Notes: a model not told the origin generated them from the sequence alone. DNA of 18,444 nucleotides from Muribaculaceae bacterium (GCA_029051445.1 JAIDKP010000446.1:1-18444); one strand, 5' to 3'; counted from the first letter of the stretch, positions 7,547 to 16,241 are shown. A program made the numbers and translations.

Positions 7547-7633
7547 GCGATCATCGGAGGGTCGATAGTCGCAACTATTTGGCTGGATAAGATGTCGGGT
7601 GCGCCCGGTTGTCTTATTCGGTCTATTTTTTTT
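7547..7633 (+). promoter_or_regulatory. Structured leader with terminator-like hairpin before the MATE gene
   Basis: Two hairpins fill the space between promoter and gene. The first pairs GCGA (7547-7550) with TCGC (7569-7572) and ATCG (7553-7556) with CGAT (7563-7566), around the loop GAGGGT. The second is long: left arm 7585-7599, tetraloop TGCG, right arm 7604-7619, with one mismatch and one bulge. It is followed after six bases by eight T (7626-7633), then by the ATG at 7659. That is the form of an intrinsic terminator placed before a coding region, so it may act as an attenuator or riboswitch-type control of the pump. Alternatively the unit 7550-7633 is an independent small RNA. I recognise no known riboswitch core. 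Confidence 0.5.
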
Positions 7634-7658
7634 GTGGTTATTCCAAAATTCTGAATCT

Positions 7659-9044
7659 ATGAAGGAGAGTTCTGCCGCCGGCCTCGATTATGCCGGAGGA
7701 AAAGTAAACAGTCTTTTTATTAAAATGTTTGTCCCGACGTTGTTTGGACTGATATTCAATGCTCTGATAACAATTGCCGACGGTGTTTTTGTCGGTCAGG
7801 GCGTCGGGCCAAACGGGATTGCGGCGGTCAATATCATAGCGCCGCTTTTTATGGTCGTCACCGGATCGGGGCTGATGTTCGGCATAGGTGCTTCGGTTAT
7901 CGCCGGAATCGCAATCGCGCAGGGCGACAGCCGCAGGGCGTGTGTGAACATGACCCAGGGGTGTGTTTTCTCGGCCGTGCTGATAACAGTGCTTGTGCTC
8001 GGGCTGTTTTTTTTCAGAGAGGAAACGGCTCGTTTGTTCGGGTGTTCCGATGAGCTGATGGATGGAGCTATAGATTATCTGACATGGCTGATTCCAGGAA
8101 TGTTTTTCCTGATTTTCGAGTGTATCGGCATGATGGTGATACGACTTGACGGTTCGCCTAAGTTCGCCATGTACTGCAATATCATACCGGCCGTCTTCAA
8201 TGTGTTTCTTGACTATTATCTTGTGTTTCCCTGCGGAATGGGTGTAAAGGGTGCCGCAATAGCCACTTCGGCCAGCATATCGGTTGGAGCCGTTATGGTA
8301 TTTGTCTATTTCACAAGGTTTTCATATGTATTGAAATTCATGTGGAGCGGCCGCGGTTTTTTTGTGAACACATGGCGCCAGATATGCATAGGTTCATCGG
8401 CTTTTGTCACAGAGGCGGCTATGTCGGTGATGATGCTTACCGGCAACTATATGTTTATGAAATACTATGGTGAAACGGGGGTCGCGGCATTCAGTATCGC
8501 CTGTTATTTGTTTCCTCTGATGTTCATGATGAGCAATGCGGTCGCTCAGTCGGCTCAACCGATAATCAGTTACAATTACGGTGCTCAGGCGCGTGATCGC
8601 GTGATGGCGGCGTTTCGTCTGAGTGTCAGGGTCGCGGCTCTGTGCGGTCTGTCGGTGTTTCTTGTCATATCACTTTTTGCCGACGGTGTCGTGGCGCTTT
8701 TTATCGATCCGTCATGCAGTGCCGGTCAGCTTGCCGTGTATGGTCTTCCGATTTATGCGTCGTGCGCAGTGCTCTTTGCTGTAAATATTGCTTTTATAGG
8801 CTACTATCAAAGCATAGAGAAGTCTTTTATGGCTATGCTGTTCACTCTGATGCGTGGTGCTGTTGTACTTGTACCTATGTTTTATGTCCTGCCCGTTTTT
8901 TTTCCGGGATGGGGTATTTGGGCGGCGATACCGTTGTCGGAGGCTGTCACTCTGACGGCGATCTGTATGACATATTTCTACGGTGTAATGAAGCGACGCA
9001 TGAAACTGTGTCGGGACTCATCGTCCGGCGGCCGATGCTCCTGA
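7659..9044 (+). CDS. MATE-family multidrug efflux transporter
   Basis: A 461-residue inner-membrane protein with about twelve hydrophobic helices, the normal MATE length. It probably exports drugs, dyes or metabolites in exchange for Na+ or H+. Family hallmarks are the N-half segment IADGVFVGQGVGPNGIAAVN and the C-half segment AQSAQPIISYNYGA, which mark the two pseudo-symmetric halves. It looks closest to the MepA-like branch, judged by eye. I chose ATG 7659, because the GTG at 7599 would start inside the leader hairpin and adds a segment not expected in the family. The last 27 bp overlap the 3' end of the convergent barrel-protein gene. The tail after the last helix is polar and short. A structured leader precedes it, so expression may depend on terminator read-through. 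Confidence 0.92.
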   Translation: MKESSAAGLDYAGGKVNSLFIKMFVPTLFGLIFNALITIADGVFVGQGVGPNGIAAVNIIAPLFMVVTGSGLMFGIGASVIAGIAIAQGDSRRACVNMTQGCVFSAVLITVLVLGLFFFREETARLFGCSDELMDGAIDYLTWLIPGMFFLIFECIGMMVIRLDGSPKFAMYCNIIPAVFNVFLDYYLVFPCGMGVKGAAIATSASISVGAVMVFVYFTRFSYVLKFMWSGRGFFVNTWRQICIGSSAFVTEAAMSVMMLTGNYMFMKYYGETGVAAFSIACYLFPLMFMMSNAVAQSAQPIISYNYGAQARDRVMAAFRLSVRVAALCGLSVFLVISLFADGVVALFIDPSCSAGQLAVYGLPIYASCAVLFAVNIAFIGYYQSIEKSFMAMLFTLMRGAVVLVPMFYVLPVFFPGWGIWAAIPLSEAVTLTAICMTYFYGVMKRRMKLCRDSSSGGRCS

Positions 9045-11108
9045 GCCTGAGAGGTCGCTCTCGAGTTTGCGGGAGGCATGACGTGTCTGCCTTCCCCATG
9101 ATATATTATAGGAAATCTGAAGGAAGGGCATACGGTCGCAGGCGGTGGTGCGCATTACGGTTTTCTGCTTCACGAGGGCAGAGCTGACTGTGGTTTCCTG
9201 GCTGTATCGCCCGATGGGATTGAAAAGGCCGAACGCGAAGTGCCAGTCGCTCCATGAGTATCCGACCTGGCATATCGTGTAGGATTCGCCTCTCTGTATG
9301 CGCTCTCCAAGCTGATATGCTATGCCGCGCTCATATTGCAGTGTGGCGTCAAATCCCCAGTGATAGACTGTGGCATCTACGTTGCCCGACCAGTTGCTGA
9401 GGTTGTGGCGGTAGTTGTGTCCTTTGGTCCAGGAGCGGCTGAATGTGACAGATCCACTCAAAGTGGCCCATCCGGGTATGCATTCCCAGCGCGGGGATAA
9501 TGTGGTCTCGAAGTAGGATGCGTAGCCGCTATTGTTCCATGTGTGCAGTATTTTTCCGTCTTTCCAGGTGTAGTACTCCTGAACGGGATCGGGTGAGTGC
9601 TGGAACGATGTCGATATGCTGCCTGAGAATCTCTGACCGAAAGCGAAACCGTAGCGTAGCCGCGATTTATATGACACATATGATTTCAGGGATGGATTTC
9701 CTTGCTGTATTATGAACCCGTCGACCTGCTGCACTATTGGCGATGTCTCGCCGACCGACGGTGACAGTGTCATGGACGAGAGCGTGAACGACCAGCGCGA
9801 TATGTCGTTGTAGCGCCATGCCACCGACAGTCGTGGCGTGAAGTGCAGTTTCGAGACATGCTTGCCTTCGGTCGAATTGTCCTGCCATGTGCCTGCCGCT
9901 CCGGCTGTGACGTTCCATTTACCTGCCTGGAGCGAATATTCTCCGAAAAAGTAAAGTCTGTCGGTTGTCTGCCGTACTGTCAGCGTAGGGTCGGTATCAT
10001 GCAGATAGTGTGCACGGTTTACCGATCCGGAGTAACGTACTCCGGCGGTGAGTGAATTTGTGTCCCATGCTTTTGTATAGTCTGTCTCGGCTGACCATGA
10101 TGTGCGTCGGTTGTGTATGTTGTTGTCGATGTGCAGCTCGTCGCTTATGTCGCATGCGTCTGGTTCTTCGGAATAGATGCGCCGACTTATGCCGGTGCTG
10201 CGTCCCCATCCTATGTTGGCCATTATTGTCTGGCTGCGTGGCAGTTTCTGCTCGATATAGGCGCTGAGCTGCTGGTTTTTGTTTGGATCTCTCTGGCGGT
10301 CGGTGAGACGGGTGGATCCTGTGGTACCACGAGTAGCGAGGTTCCCCACGTATAGAAGTTCCTGGCCGAAGTTCATCGGAAAGTAGGCAGATATATATAT
10401 ATTTGTCTTTTCGGGTACATAGTAGTTGTAGTCAACGGCCGGATATATTCCGATATTTTTAAAATGGCCTCTGACAGGAGTCTCATCGCGTTCTACGACA
10501 CTTCCGTCGGGCATGTTGTAGCGATCGTTGTAGTCACGGAATATCGGCACGTTGTTGCGGATGTTTCCGAACCCTCTGACATTTAACTGGCTTTTGCCGT
10601 GCTCGATTGTGGCCGAGAGATTGGCGTTGTTCCACCCATAATTGAATGCCTGCATGTCGGAGAGCGAGAGTGATCCGCCACGGTCGGGATTGATGACGAC
10701 AACGTTGATCACTGCGACAGCTCCGTCGTATTTCAGCCCGGGGTTGTCGATGAACTCTATGCGGCGGATGTTTTCGACAGGTATCGCGTAAAACTGGTTG
10801 ATATCTGCTTTCCGCCCGTTGATGCGTATTTCGGCATCTTTGCCGTTGACGGTAATCTTGCGCATCATGTCGTTGACTGAAACCGACGGTATGCCTATGT
10901 TGGATAGAAGATTGAAAGCCGATGAGGAGCGTTGCTTCACTTCATCGGAGATGGCGTAGACATCGCGGTCGGTCTTGCGTATGACCGGCGTGGCTTTTAC
11001 GGTTATTTCTTCAAGTGTCTTTGCGGCAGAGACAGAGTCGGTTGTCTCCTGTGCGTTGGCTGAAATAATAATGAGAGAGGATAGGAGCAGTGTTGCGGAT
11101 GGTCTCAT
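9018..11108 (-). CDS. TonB-dependent-receptor-like outer-membrane beta-barrel protein
   Basis: A 696-residue exported protein. A signal peptide spans residues 1-19 (cut after ANA). The mature N-terminus carries LEEITVKA (32-39), which resembles a TonB box, followed by a plug domain at about 45-140 with IRINGRKADINQF and IEFIDNPGLKYDG, typical of the OMP_b-brl_3 group of Bacteroidota barrels. The rest is a run of amphipathic beta-strands rich in Tyr, Trp and Asn. It lacks the carboxypeptidase-regulatory-like domain of SusC proteins, and no SusD partner is adjacent, so the ligand is unknown. The last recognisable strand (QISYNISWG) is followed by a Ser-rich polar tail of roughly 27 residues instead of ending in an aromatic residue. 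The tail lies partly in the 27 bp shared with the convergent MATE gene. The start ATG 11108 is clear. Confidence 0.85.
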   Translation of the reverse strand: MRPSATLLLSSLIIISANAQETTDSVSAAKTLEEITVKATPVIRKTDRDVYAISDEVKQRSSSAFNLLSNIGIPSVSVNDMMRKITVNGKDAEIRINGRKADINQFYAIPVENIRRIEFIDNPGLKYDGAVAVINVVVINPDRGGSLSLSDMQAFNYGWNNANLSATIEHGKSQLNVRGFGNIRNNVPIFRDYNDRYNMPDGSVVERDETPVRGHFKNIGIYPAVDYNYYVPEKTNIYISAYFPMNFGQELLYVGNLATRGTTGSTRLTDRQRDPNKNQQLSAYIEQKLPRSQTIMANIGWGRSTGISRRIYSEEPDACDISDELHIDNNIHNRRTSWSAETDYTKAWDTNSLTAGVRYSGSVNRAHYLHDTDPTLTVRQTTDRLYFFGEYSLQAGKWNVTAGAAGTWQDNSTEGKHVSKLHFTPRLSVAWRYNDISRWSFTLSSMTLSPSVGETSPIVQQVDGFIIQQGNPSLKSYVSYKSRLRYGFAFGQRFSGSISTSFQHSPDPVQEYYTWKDGKILHTWNNSGYASYFETTLSPRWECIPGWATLSGSVTFSRSWTKGHNYRHNLSNWSGNVDATVYHWGFDATLQYERGIAYQLGERIQRGESYTICQVGYSWSDWHFAFGLFNPIGRYSQETTVSSALVKQKTVMRTTACDRMPFLQISYNISWGRQTRHASRKLESDLSGSGASAAGR

Positions 11109-11185
11109 GTTATGCGGTGTATTTGTTCTGATATTTAGACGTTATATTTAAAAAACAGGTTACATAGTGACTGGCGTAAGTAAAA

Positions 11186-11199
11186 AAAATGTATATTTA
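11186..11199. promoter_or_regulatory. Overlapping divergent -7 boxes (barrel protein / creD)
   Basis: On the plus strand TATATTTA (11192-11199) is one base from TAnnTTTG and would start creD with a leader of about 45 nt. On the minus strand TACATTTT (11193-11186), also one base off, faces the barrel-protein gene about 80 nt away. They share the TA at 11192-11193. No good -33 box is seen for either. Confidence 0.35.
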
Positions 11200-11249
11200 C
11201 AATCGTGTGTCTGCATGTCGCAGTCTGTTTAAATCATAGAGTTACAAGT

Positions 11250-12713
11250 ATGGAAAAAGAGAACGGAAAACATGACTTTTTGCCGGAAATACCGCCGCCA
11301 CCATTTGCCGCGGATGTGAAGACTGTAGAGACAGGAGCGTGTGAACCCTCTGTCGCGCCGGGAGAAAAACGCAGCCAGTCGCTCGGACTGAAGATACTTT
11401 TTATTGCGCTGATTTCACTTGGCCTGCTGATTCCTGACCTGATCATGATGTCGCTTATCAGTGACAGGGAGCATGCCCAGAATACAACCGTTGCCGAGAT
11501 CTCCTCGTCGTGGAGCGGTGAGCAACTGATTTCAGGGCCTATCATCACTATTCCTTACGACAGTATCTCGCCAGACGATACCGGCGGCAAGGTGCGTCTG
11601 CTTCCTGAGTCGCTTAATTTTAATGCCAATGTGGAGTCACAGACTCTTCACCGCGGCATTTATGAGTCGGTTGTCTATAATGCCGATGTAAAGCTGTCGG
11701 GCGATATAAGCCTCGCGCCGCTTGAGGCGCTTGGCATTCCTGTTTCGGCTTATCGTTTCAAGGATGCGACAGTGACAGTCGGTATCGGTGATCTGAAAGG
11801 TGTAGAGGATATCTCTACCCTGGCTATCGGAGACAAGAGCATAGAGATGGAAGGGGGACGCAACCTGCAGGTCTACAGCTTCAGTCAGATAGATGAAATG
11901 GAGTTGAACGACGACTATGTATATGTTGTAGATATGACTTCGGGCACCGGTTCCGGATCGGGTTGCATGGAGGCTCAGGTCGGTATCATATCGGCCGACA
12001 CGATGAGGTATCCCTACAGTCTGACGATGAAGCTGCGCGGGTCGCGCGCTCTCGGTGTCACTCCTATCGGACGTCATAATGACATTGCCATTGCGGGCGA
12101 CTGCAAGTCTCCTTCGTTCAAAGGTATGTTTCTTCCGAGCGAGCGCGAGGTTGCCGACGGCAGCTTCAAGGCCGATTGGACTCTCAATTCGATCAACCGC
12201 GACTATCCTCAGGCATTTGTGGGTGATCGCGCGTCGTCGATCACGTCATCGGCCGCGGTTGTCGACATGCTTGTTCCTGTCGACCGCTACCAGAAGACCG
12301 ATCGTGCGGTTAAGTATGCAATAATAGTGGTGTTGCTGACGTTTATCGCCGTATTGTTTGCAGAAATAATGATGCGTCACCCGATACATTTGTTCCAATA
12401 TCTGCTTATCGGCCTGGCTCTGATATTATTTTACTCGTTGCTGCTTTCGCTGTCGGAGCACATTTCGTTCGGTTTAAGTTATCTTGTGGCGGCTGTAATG
12501 ACTATCGGACTGATATATCTGTATATGCGTGGTGTGCTTCGCTCGGCCAAAGTATCGTTGGCGATTGCCGGTCTTCTTTCGGTGATATATACATTCATCT
12601 ATATTCTGCTTTGTCTTGAGACATTTGCGCTGCTGACCGGAAGTGTCGGGCTGTTTATAGCATTGGCAGCGATAATGTATGCGACGTTGAAGCTGCGTAT
12701 CGATAACCGCTGA
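11250..12713 (+). CDS. creD: CreD-family inner-membrane protein
   Basis: A 487-residue protein of the CreD (inner membrane, cell-envelope-integrity) family. A Pro-rich cytoplasmic tail (residues 1-45) is followed by one membrane helix (about 46-68), a large periplasmic domain (about 70-350) that opens with the family motif SGEQLISGPIITIPY, and five C-terminal hydrophobic helices. In Enterobacteria CreD belongs to the CreBC regulon and affects colicin tolerance and beta-lactam response; its biochemical role is not known. In Bacteroidota it is often linked to a small transcription regulator, but none is adjacent here. I chose ATG 11250, since the GTG at 11205 lies at the predicted transcription start. 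A terminator follows at 12781. Confidence 0.9.
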   Translation: MEKENGKHDFLPEIPPPPFAADVKTVETGACEPSVAPGEKRSQSLGLKILFIALISLGLLIPDLIMMSLISDREHAQNTTVAEISSSWSGEQLISGPIITIPYDSISPDDTGGKVRLLPESLNFNANVESQTLHRGIYESVVYNADVKLSGDISLAPLEALGIPVSAYRFKDATVTVGIGDLKGVEDISTLAIGDKSIEMEGGRNLQVYSFSQIDEMELNDDYVYVVDMTSGTGSGSGCMEAQVGIISADTMRYPYSLTMKLRGSRALGVTPIGRHNDIAIAGDCKSPSFKGMFLPSEREVADGSFKADWTLNSINRDYPQAFVGDRASSITSSAAVVDMLVPVDRYQKTDRAVKYAIIVVLLTFIAVLFAEIMMRHPIHLFQYLLIGLALILFYSLLLSLSEHISFGLSYLVAAVMTIGLIYLYMRGVLRSAKVSLAIAGLLSVIYTFIYILLCLETFALLTGSVGLFIALAAIMYATLKLRIDNR

Positions 12714-12780
12714 CCGACTGTATGCCTGCGGTGTCGGCTGGCCGCATGTAATTCAGTCTGAAATCACAGTTGAAATATGA

Positions 12781-12814
12781 GTTGCCTCACTTGTATAAGG
12801 GTGGGGCAACTTTT
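12781..12814 (+). terminator. Intrinsic terminator of creD
   Basis: GTTGCCTCAC (12781-12790) pairs with GTGGGGCAAC (12801-12810) around a 10-nt loop, with one GU pair, and TTTT follows. It lies 68 nt after the creD stop and separates creD from the SusC/SusD unit. Confidence 0.75.
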
Positions 12815-12860
12815 GTATTGGATATATAGTTAAAATATGGGTATTGGAGTTAAAAATCAG

Positions 12861-12869
12861 TAAAATTTG
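12861..12869 (+). promoter_or_regulatory. Weak candidate -7 region for susC
   Basis: TAAAATTTG has the right halves of the Bacteroidota -7 box but three bases between TA and TTTG instead of two, and no TTG at the usual -33 distance. Such weakness is common for SusC/SusD promoters that need an activator or an ECF sigma factor. No regulator gene lies in the window. Confidence 0.3.
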
Positions 12870-12873
12870 TTCA

Positions 12874-12892
12874 TTTTTTTTTTTTTTTTTTT
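12874..12892 (+). repeat. Homopolymer run of 19 T before susC
   Basis: Nineteen consecutive T end 76 bp before the susC start codon. If the candidate -7 region at 12861 is right, transcription would begin at or inside this run. Homopolymers of this length change by slippage, so its length may vary between cells; it may also be miscounted by sequencing. Confidence 0.9.
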
Positions 12893-12929
12893 GGGAAAGT
12901 TAATTCCTTTGGGGGCGAAAGAAAAAACC

Positions 12930-12947
12930 GGTTAAAATTTATTAACC
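12930..12947. promoter_or_regulatory. Inverted repeat in the susC leader
   Basis: GGTTAA (12930-12935) and TTAACC (12942-12947) form a perfect inverted repeat with a 6-bp spacer, ending 21 bp before the susC start. It could be an operator for a dimeric regulator or a small leader hairpin near the ribosome-binding region. Confidence 0.35.
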
Positions 12948-12968
12948 CCAATTATTAATAATCCAACC

Positions 12969-15900
12969 ATGCGAAAACTGACAAGTTTGCTGTTGTGTAT
13001 GTGCTGCGCTATAATCAGCCATGCAATCACAGTGAAAGGTCTCGTCGTTGATGAATCCAATGAACCCATCATCGGAGCGACTGTCATTGAACTTGGAAAT
13101 CCGTCCAATGGCACGTCTACAGATATCGACGGCGCTTTTACTATCAATGTTCCTGCCCAGGCTAAGCTACAGGTATCATACATCGGGTATGCTACCGAGC
13201 AGATAGCGGTGGAGGGCCGCACTAACATCACCGTCGTACTCAAGGATCAGACCACATCGCTCGATGAGGTTGTTGTCGTAGCGTTCGGTAAGATGAAAAA
13301 GGAGGCATTTGTGGGATCGGCCGCTGTGATGAAGAGCGACGATCTTGCCAAATCCCAGGTGACAAATGCGGCTCAGGCACTTGCCGGACGTGTTGCCGGT
13401 CTTCAGTTGAACAATGCGAGCTCACAGATGGGAGAATCGCCCTCTATCACCATACGTGGTGTCGGGTCGATATCGTCGGACACGGAGCCTCTTATCGTTG
13501 TTGACGGAATGCCTTTTGACGGTAGCCTGAACCTTATAAATCCAGCCGATATCGAGTCGATCACTGTGCTCAAGGATGCTTCGTCTAACGCGCTTTACGG
13601 TGCCCGCGGTGCCAACGGTGTGGTCATGATCACCACCAAGCGTGCCCAGGGCGACGCACGTGTGACGTTCAACGCCAAATGGGGTGTTAACTCAAGCGCT
13701 CTCCAGAACTATAAAACACTCAACGCACAGCAGTTCTACGAGACTCTCTATACAACGATTTACAATTACGAGACCACAAAGGACAATCCCCGCACTCCTG
13801 CTGATGCACATGCCTATATCAACCAATCGTTTATGAATACGGCTGAAAGCGGAGTCGGTGCAGGATACATGGTATACAGCGTTCCTTCGGGTCAGGATTT
13901 TATTCTGGAGGGAGGAAAGATGAATCCGGCTGCCACTCTCGGAACAAAATACACATATCAAGGTCAGGAACTCTGGCTTCAGCCCGACGACTGGTCGGAG
14001 CTCGGTCTTCAGGACGGCTTTCGCCAGGAATATAACGCGACAATAAGCGGTGGACGCGACGGTTTCAATTTCTATTCGTCGCTCGGTTATCTCGATCAGG
14101 ACGGCATCACTCCCAATGCATGGGAGAAACGTCTGTCGGCCCGACTGAAAGTCGACTATCAGGTGAAACCCTGGATGCGTGTGGGTGCCAACTTCAACTA
14201 CACCAACTATAAGTATTCGCAGGTATCGGAGGGGGGCATGGCAAACGCCAACGGAACGCTTACCAACACTATCGGTATCGGTACAATCTGGTCGGTGATC
14301 AAGAACTGGGCTCCGATCTATCCGGTGTATATTAGTGACGGCAACGGCAATATCATGATCGACCAGTGGGGGCAGCCGACCTATGACTTCGGTGACAAGT
14401 ACGGGCTTCACCGCGGTGCGATCGGCAGCAACCCGACCAATGCCATCTTCAGCAACAAGTACCGTCAGAGCACTTCAAACGGAAACTCGCTCCAGGCAAG
14501 CGGATATGCAGAGTTCCGTCTGCTTCCCGAGCTGACGCTTACTGTAAATGGAAGCACATATCTTTATGACCGCAAGGCGTTTTATGCGACATCGCCGTTT
14601 CAGGACTATTATACCAGCTCGTCGGACAACGGTTATCTGTCGCTGACCAAATATTCGACCCGTACCTACAACCTGCAGCAGCTGCTCAACTACGACAAGA
14701 GCTTCGGGCTGCACGGTATTGAGGCTCTTCTCGGTCATGAGTATTATAACTATACCTACAATTATATCAGCGGCTCGGGCAACAACTTCGGTATCGACAA
14801 CTCGACTGAGTTCGGGACTGTGCTTAACCGTAATCTCGTAAGTTCATATTCGACAAAATATAACAACGAGGGTTATTTCCTGCGTGCGATATACAACTAT
14901 GACCGCCGCTACTATGCCAACGCATCGTTCCGCCGTGACGCTTCGTCGCGTTTTGCCAGGAATCACCGCTGGGGTTCGTTCTGGTCGGCAGGTGCAGCCT
15001 GGGTGATCAGCAATGAGGAATTCTTTAATTCTGATAAGGTAGACAATCTCAAGTTTAAGGTGAGTGTTGGCTCGCAGGGTAATGACAATATCGGAAATTA
15101 CCGATATGCCGACCGTTATGATGTTGTCAACAATAATAACCAGGCCGCTTTCCAGTGGATCCAGAAGGGTACTGAGAATATCACATGGGAAACCAATACC
15201 AACTGGAACGCAGGTGTCGAATTTGAGCTATTCAACCATCGTCTGACCGGTAGTGTGGATTATTTCTACCGCAAGACATCGGACATGCTTTTCTCGATCA
15301 CTACGCCTCCTTCGGCAGGTTATACAAGCTATTATGCAAATGTCGGCGACATGCGCAATACCGGTTTTGAAATTGCTCTCGACGGCACAATCATGCAGAC
15401 CAAGAATTTCACCTGGAATGCCAATTTCAATATAGGCTATGTCAAGAACAAGGTGCTCAAGCTTCCTGAAAGCGTGAAGACCCAGTCTTTTGACGGACAT
15501 GAAGGATATGTTAATCTTGACGGATCGTTTGTATCGCTGTACCGTTTTGCGGTAGCCGAGGGACTTCCGCTCTACAGCTGGTATACCAAGCAAAGCGCGG
15601 GTGTGGATCCTGAAACAGGTGCGGCTCTTTATTGGAAGAATACAAAGGATGAGGCCGGAAACATAATCGGACGTGAGACTGTGGAGAACAGTAATGAGGC
15701 TGACTACTATGTCAGCGGAGATGCAATGGCGCCCTGGAACGGAGGTTTCGGCACGTCGCTGACCTACCGCGGATTTGACTTCTCAGTGAACATGAACTTC
15801 CAGCTTGGAGGTCTTGTATATGATTACACTTATCAGGGTCTTATGGGCTCAGGCGGCATGGCTACATCGCAGAACTGGCACGTCGATATATTGAACCACT

Positions 15901-16220
15901 GGACCACGGAAAACAAAAACAGTGAAATCCCGCGTCTGCGCGCCAATGAGCTTTACAGCCAGAACGCCATGACAGACCGCTTCCTGACAAGTGCTTCTTA
16001 TCTCAATCTGCAGAACATCAACTTCGGCTACACGATCCCGCGGTCAATGACAACAAAGTGGGGACTCGAGAACCTGCGTGTGTATTTCACCGGTGAGAAT
16101 CTCGCATATGTGTCGGCCCGTCGCGGTCTTGATCCCCGTCAGAGCAATTTCGGTATCACCAATCCGGAGATGTATTCACCGACACGTACAATTTCAGGCG
16201 GTGTACAGCTTACTTTCTAA
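12969..16220 (+). CDS. SusC-like TonB-linked outer-membrane transporter
   Basis: A 1083-residue outer-membrane importer for glycans, working with the SusD-like lipoprotein encoded next. A signal peptide spans about 1-19. Residues about 21-92 form a carboxypeptidase-regulatory-like domain (VKGLVVDESNEPIIGATV). A TonB box candidate LDEVVVVAFG is at 98-107. The plug (about 108-228) shows ALAGRVAGLQ, ITIRGVGSI, PLIVVDGMPF, IESITVLKDASSNALYGARG and GVVMITTKR, all diagnostic of the SusC/RagA family. The barrel ends in VQLTF with the expected terminal Phe. No N-terminal signalling (STN) domain is present, so it is not expected to drive an anti-sigma cascade directly. ATG 12969 is the start, behind an AT-rich leader. 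The stop is 21 bp before susD. The glycan cannot be predicted from these two genes. Confidence 0.97.
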   Translation: MRKLTSLLLCMCCAIISHAITVKGLVVDESNEPIIGATVIELGNPSNGTSTDIDGAFTINVPAQAKLQVSYIGYATEQIAVEGRTNITVVLKDQTTSLDEVVVVAFGKMKKEAFVGSAAVMKSDDLAKSQVTNAAQALAGRVAGLQLNNASSQMGESPSITIRGVGSISSDTEPLIVVDGMPFDGSLNLINPADIESITVLKDASSNALYGARGANGVVMITTKRAQGDARVTFNAKWGVNSSALQNYKTLNAQQFYETLYTTIYNYETTKDNPRTPADAHAYINQSFMNTAESGVGAGYMVYSVPSGQDFILEGGKMNPAATLGTKYTYQGQELWLQPDDWSELGLQDGFRQEYNATISGGRDGFNFYSSLGYLDQDGITPNAWEKRLSARLKVDYQVKPWMRVGANFNYTNYKYSQVSEGGMANANGTLTNTIGIGTIWSVIKNWAPIYPVYISDGNGNIMIDQWGQPTYDFGDKYGLHRGAIGSNPTNAIFSNKYRQSTSNGNSLQASGYAEFRLLPELTLTVNGSTYLYDRKAFYATSPFQDYYTSSSDNGYLSLTKYSTRTYNLQQLLNYDKSFGLHGIEALLGHEYYNYTYNYISGSGNNFGIDNSTEFGTVLNRNLVSSYSTKYNNEGYFLRAIYNYDRRYYANASFRRDASSRFARNHRWGSFWSAGAAWVISNEEFFNSDKVDNLKFKVSVGSQGNDNIGNYRYADRYDVVNNNNQAAFQWIQKGTENITWETNTNWNAGVEFELFNHRLTGSVDYFYRKTSDMLFSITTPPSAGYTSYYANVGDMRNTGFEIALDGTIMQTKNFTWNANFNIGYVKNKVLKLPESVKTQSFDGHEGYVNLDGSFVSLYRFAVAEGLPLYSWYTKQSAGVDPETGAALYWKNTKDEAGNIIGRETVENSNEADYYVSGDAMAPWNGGFGTSLTYRGFDFSVNMNFQLGGLVYDYTYQGLMGSGGMATSQNWHVDILNHWTTENKNSEIPRLRANELYSQNAMTDRFLTSASYLNLQNINFGYTIPRSMTTKWGLENLRVYFTGENLAYVSARRGLDPRQSNFGITNPEMYSPTRTISGGVQLTF

Positions 16221-16241
16221 CCCTACTATCTTAAAACTGAT

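Noticed and set aside
8642..9187. 181-residue Cys- and Arg-rich frame across the MATE/barrel junction
   Set aside because: It lies out of frame inside the MATE gene and antisense to the barrel gene. Its Cys/Arg richness is a frame-shift artefact of TGC/CGT-rich sequence.
13692..14411. 239-residue open frame antisense to susC
   Set aside because: Long only because stop codons are rare opposite susC; no recognisable motifs.
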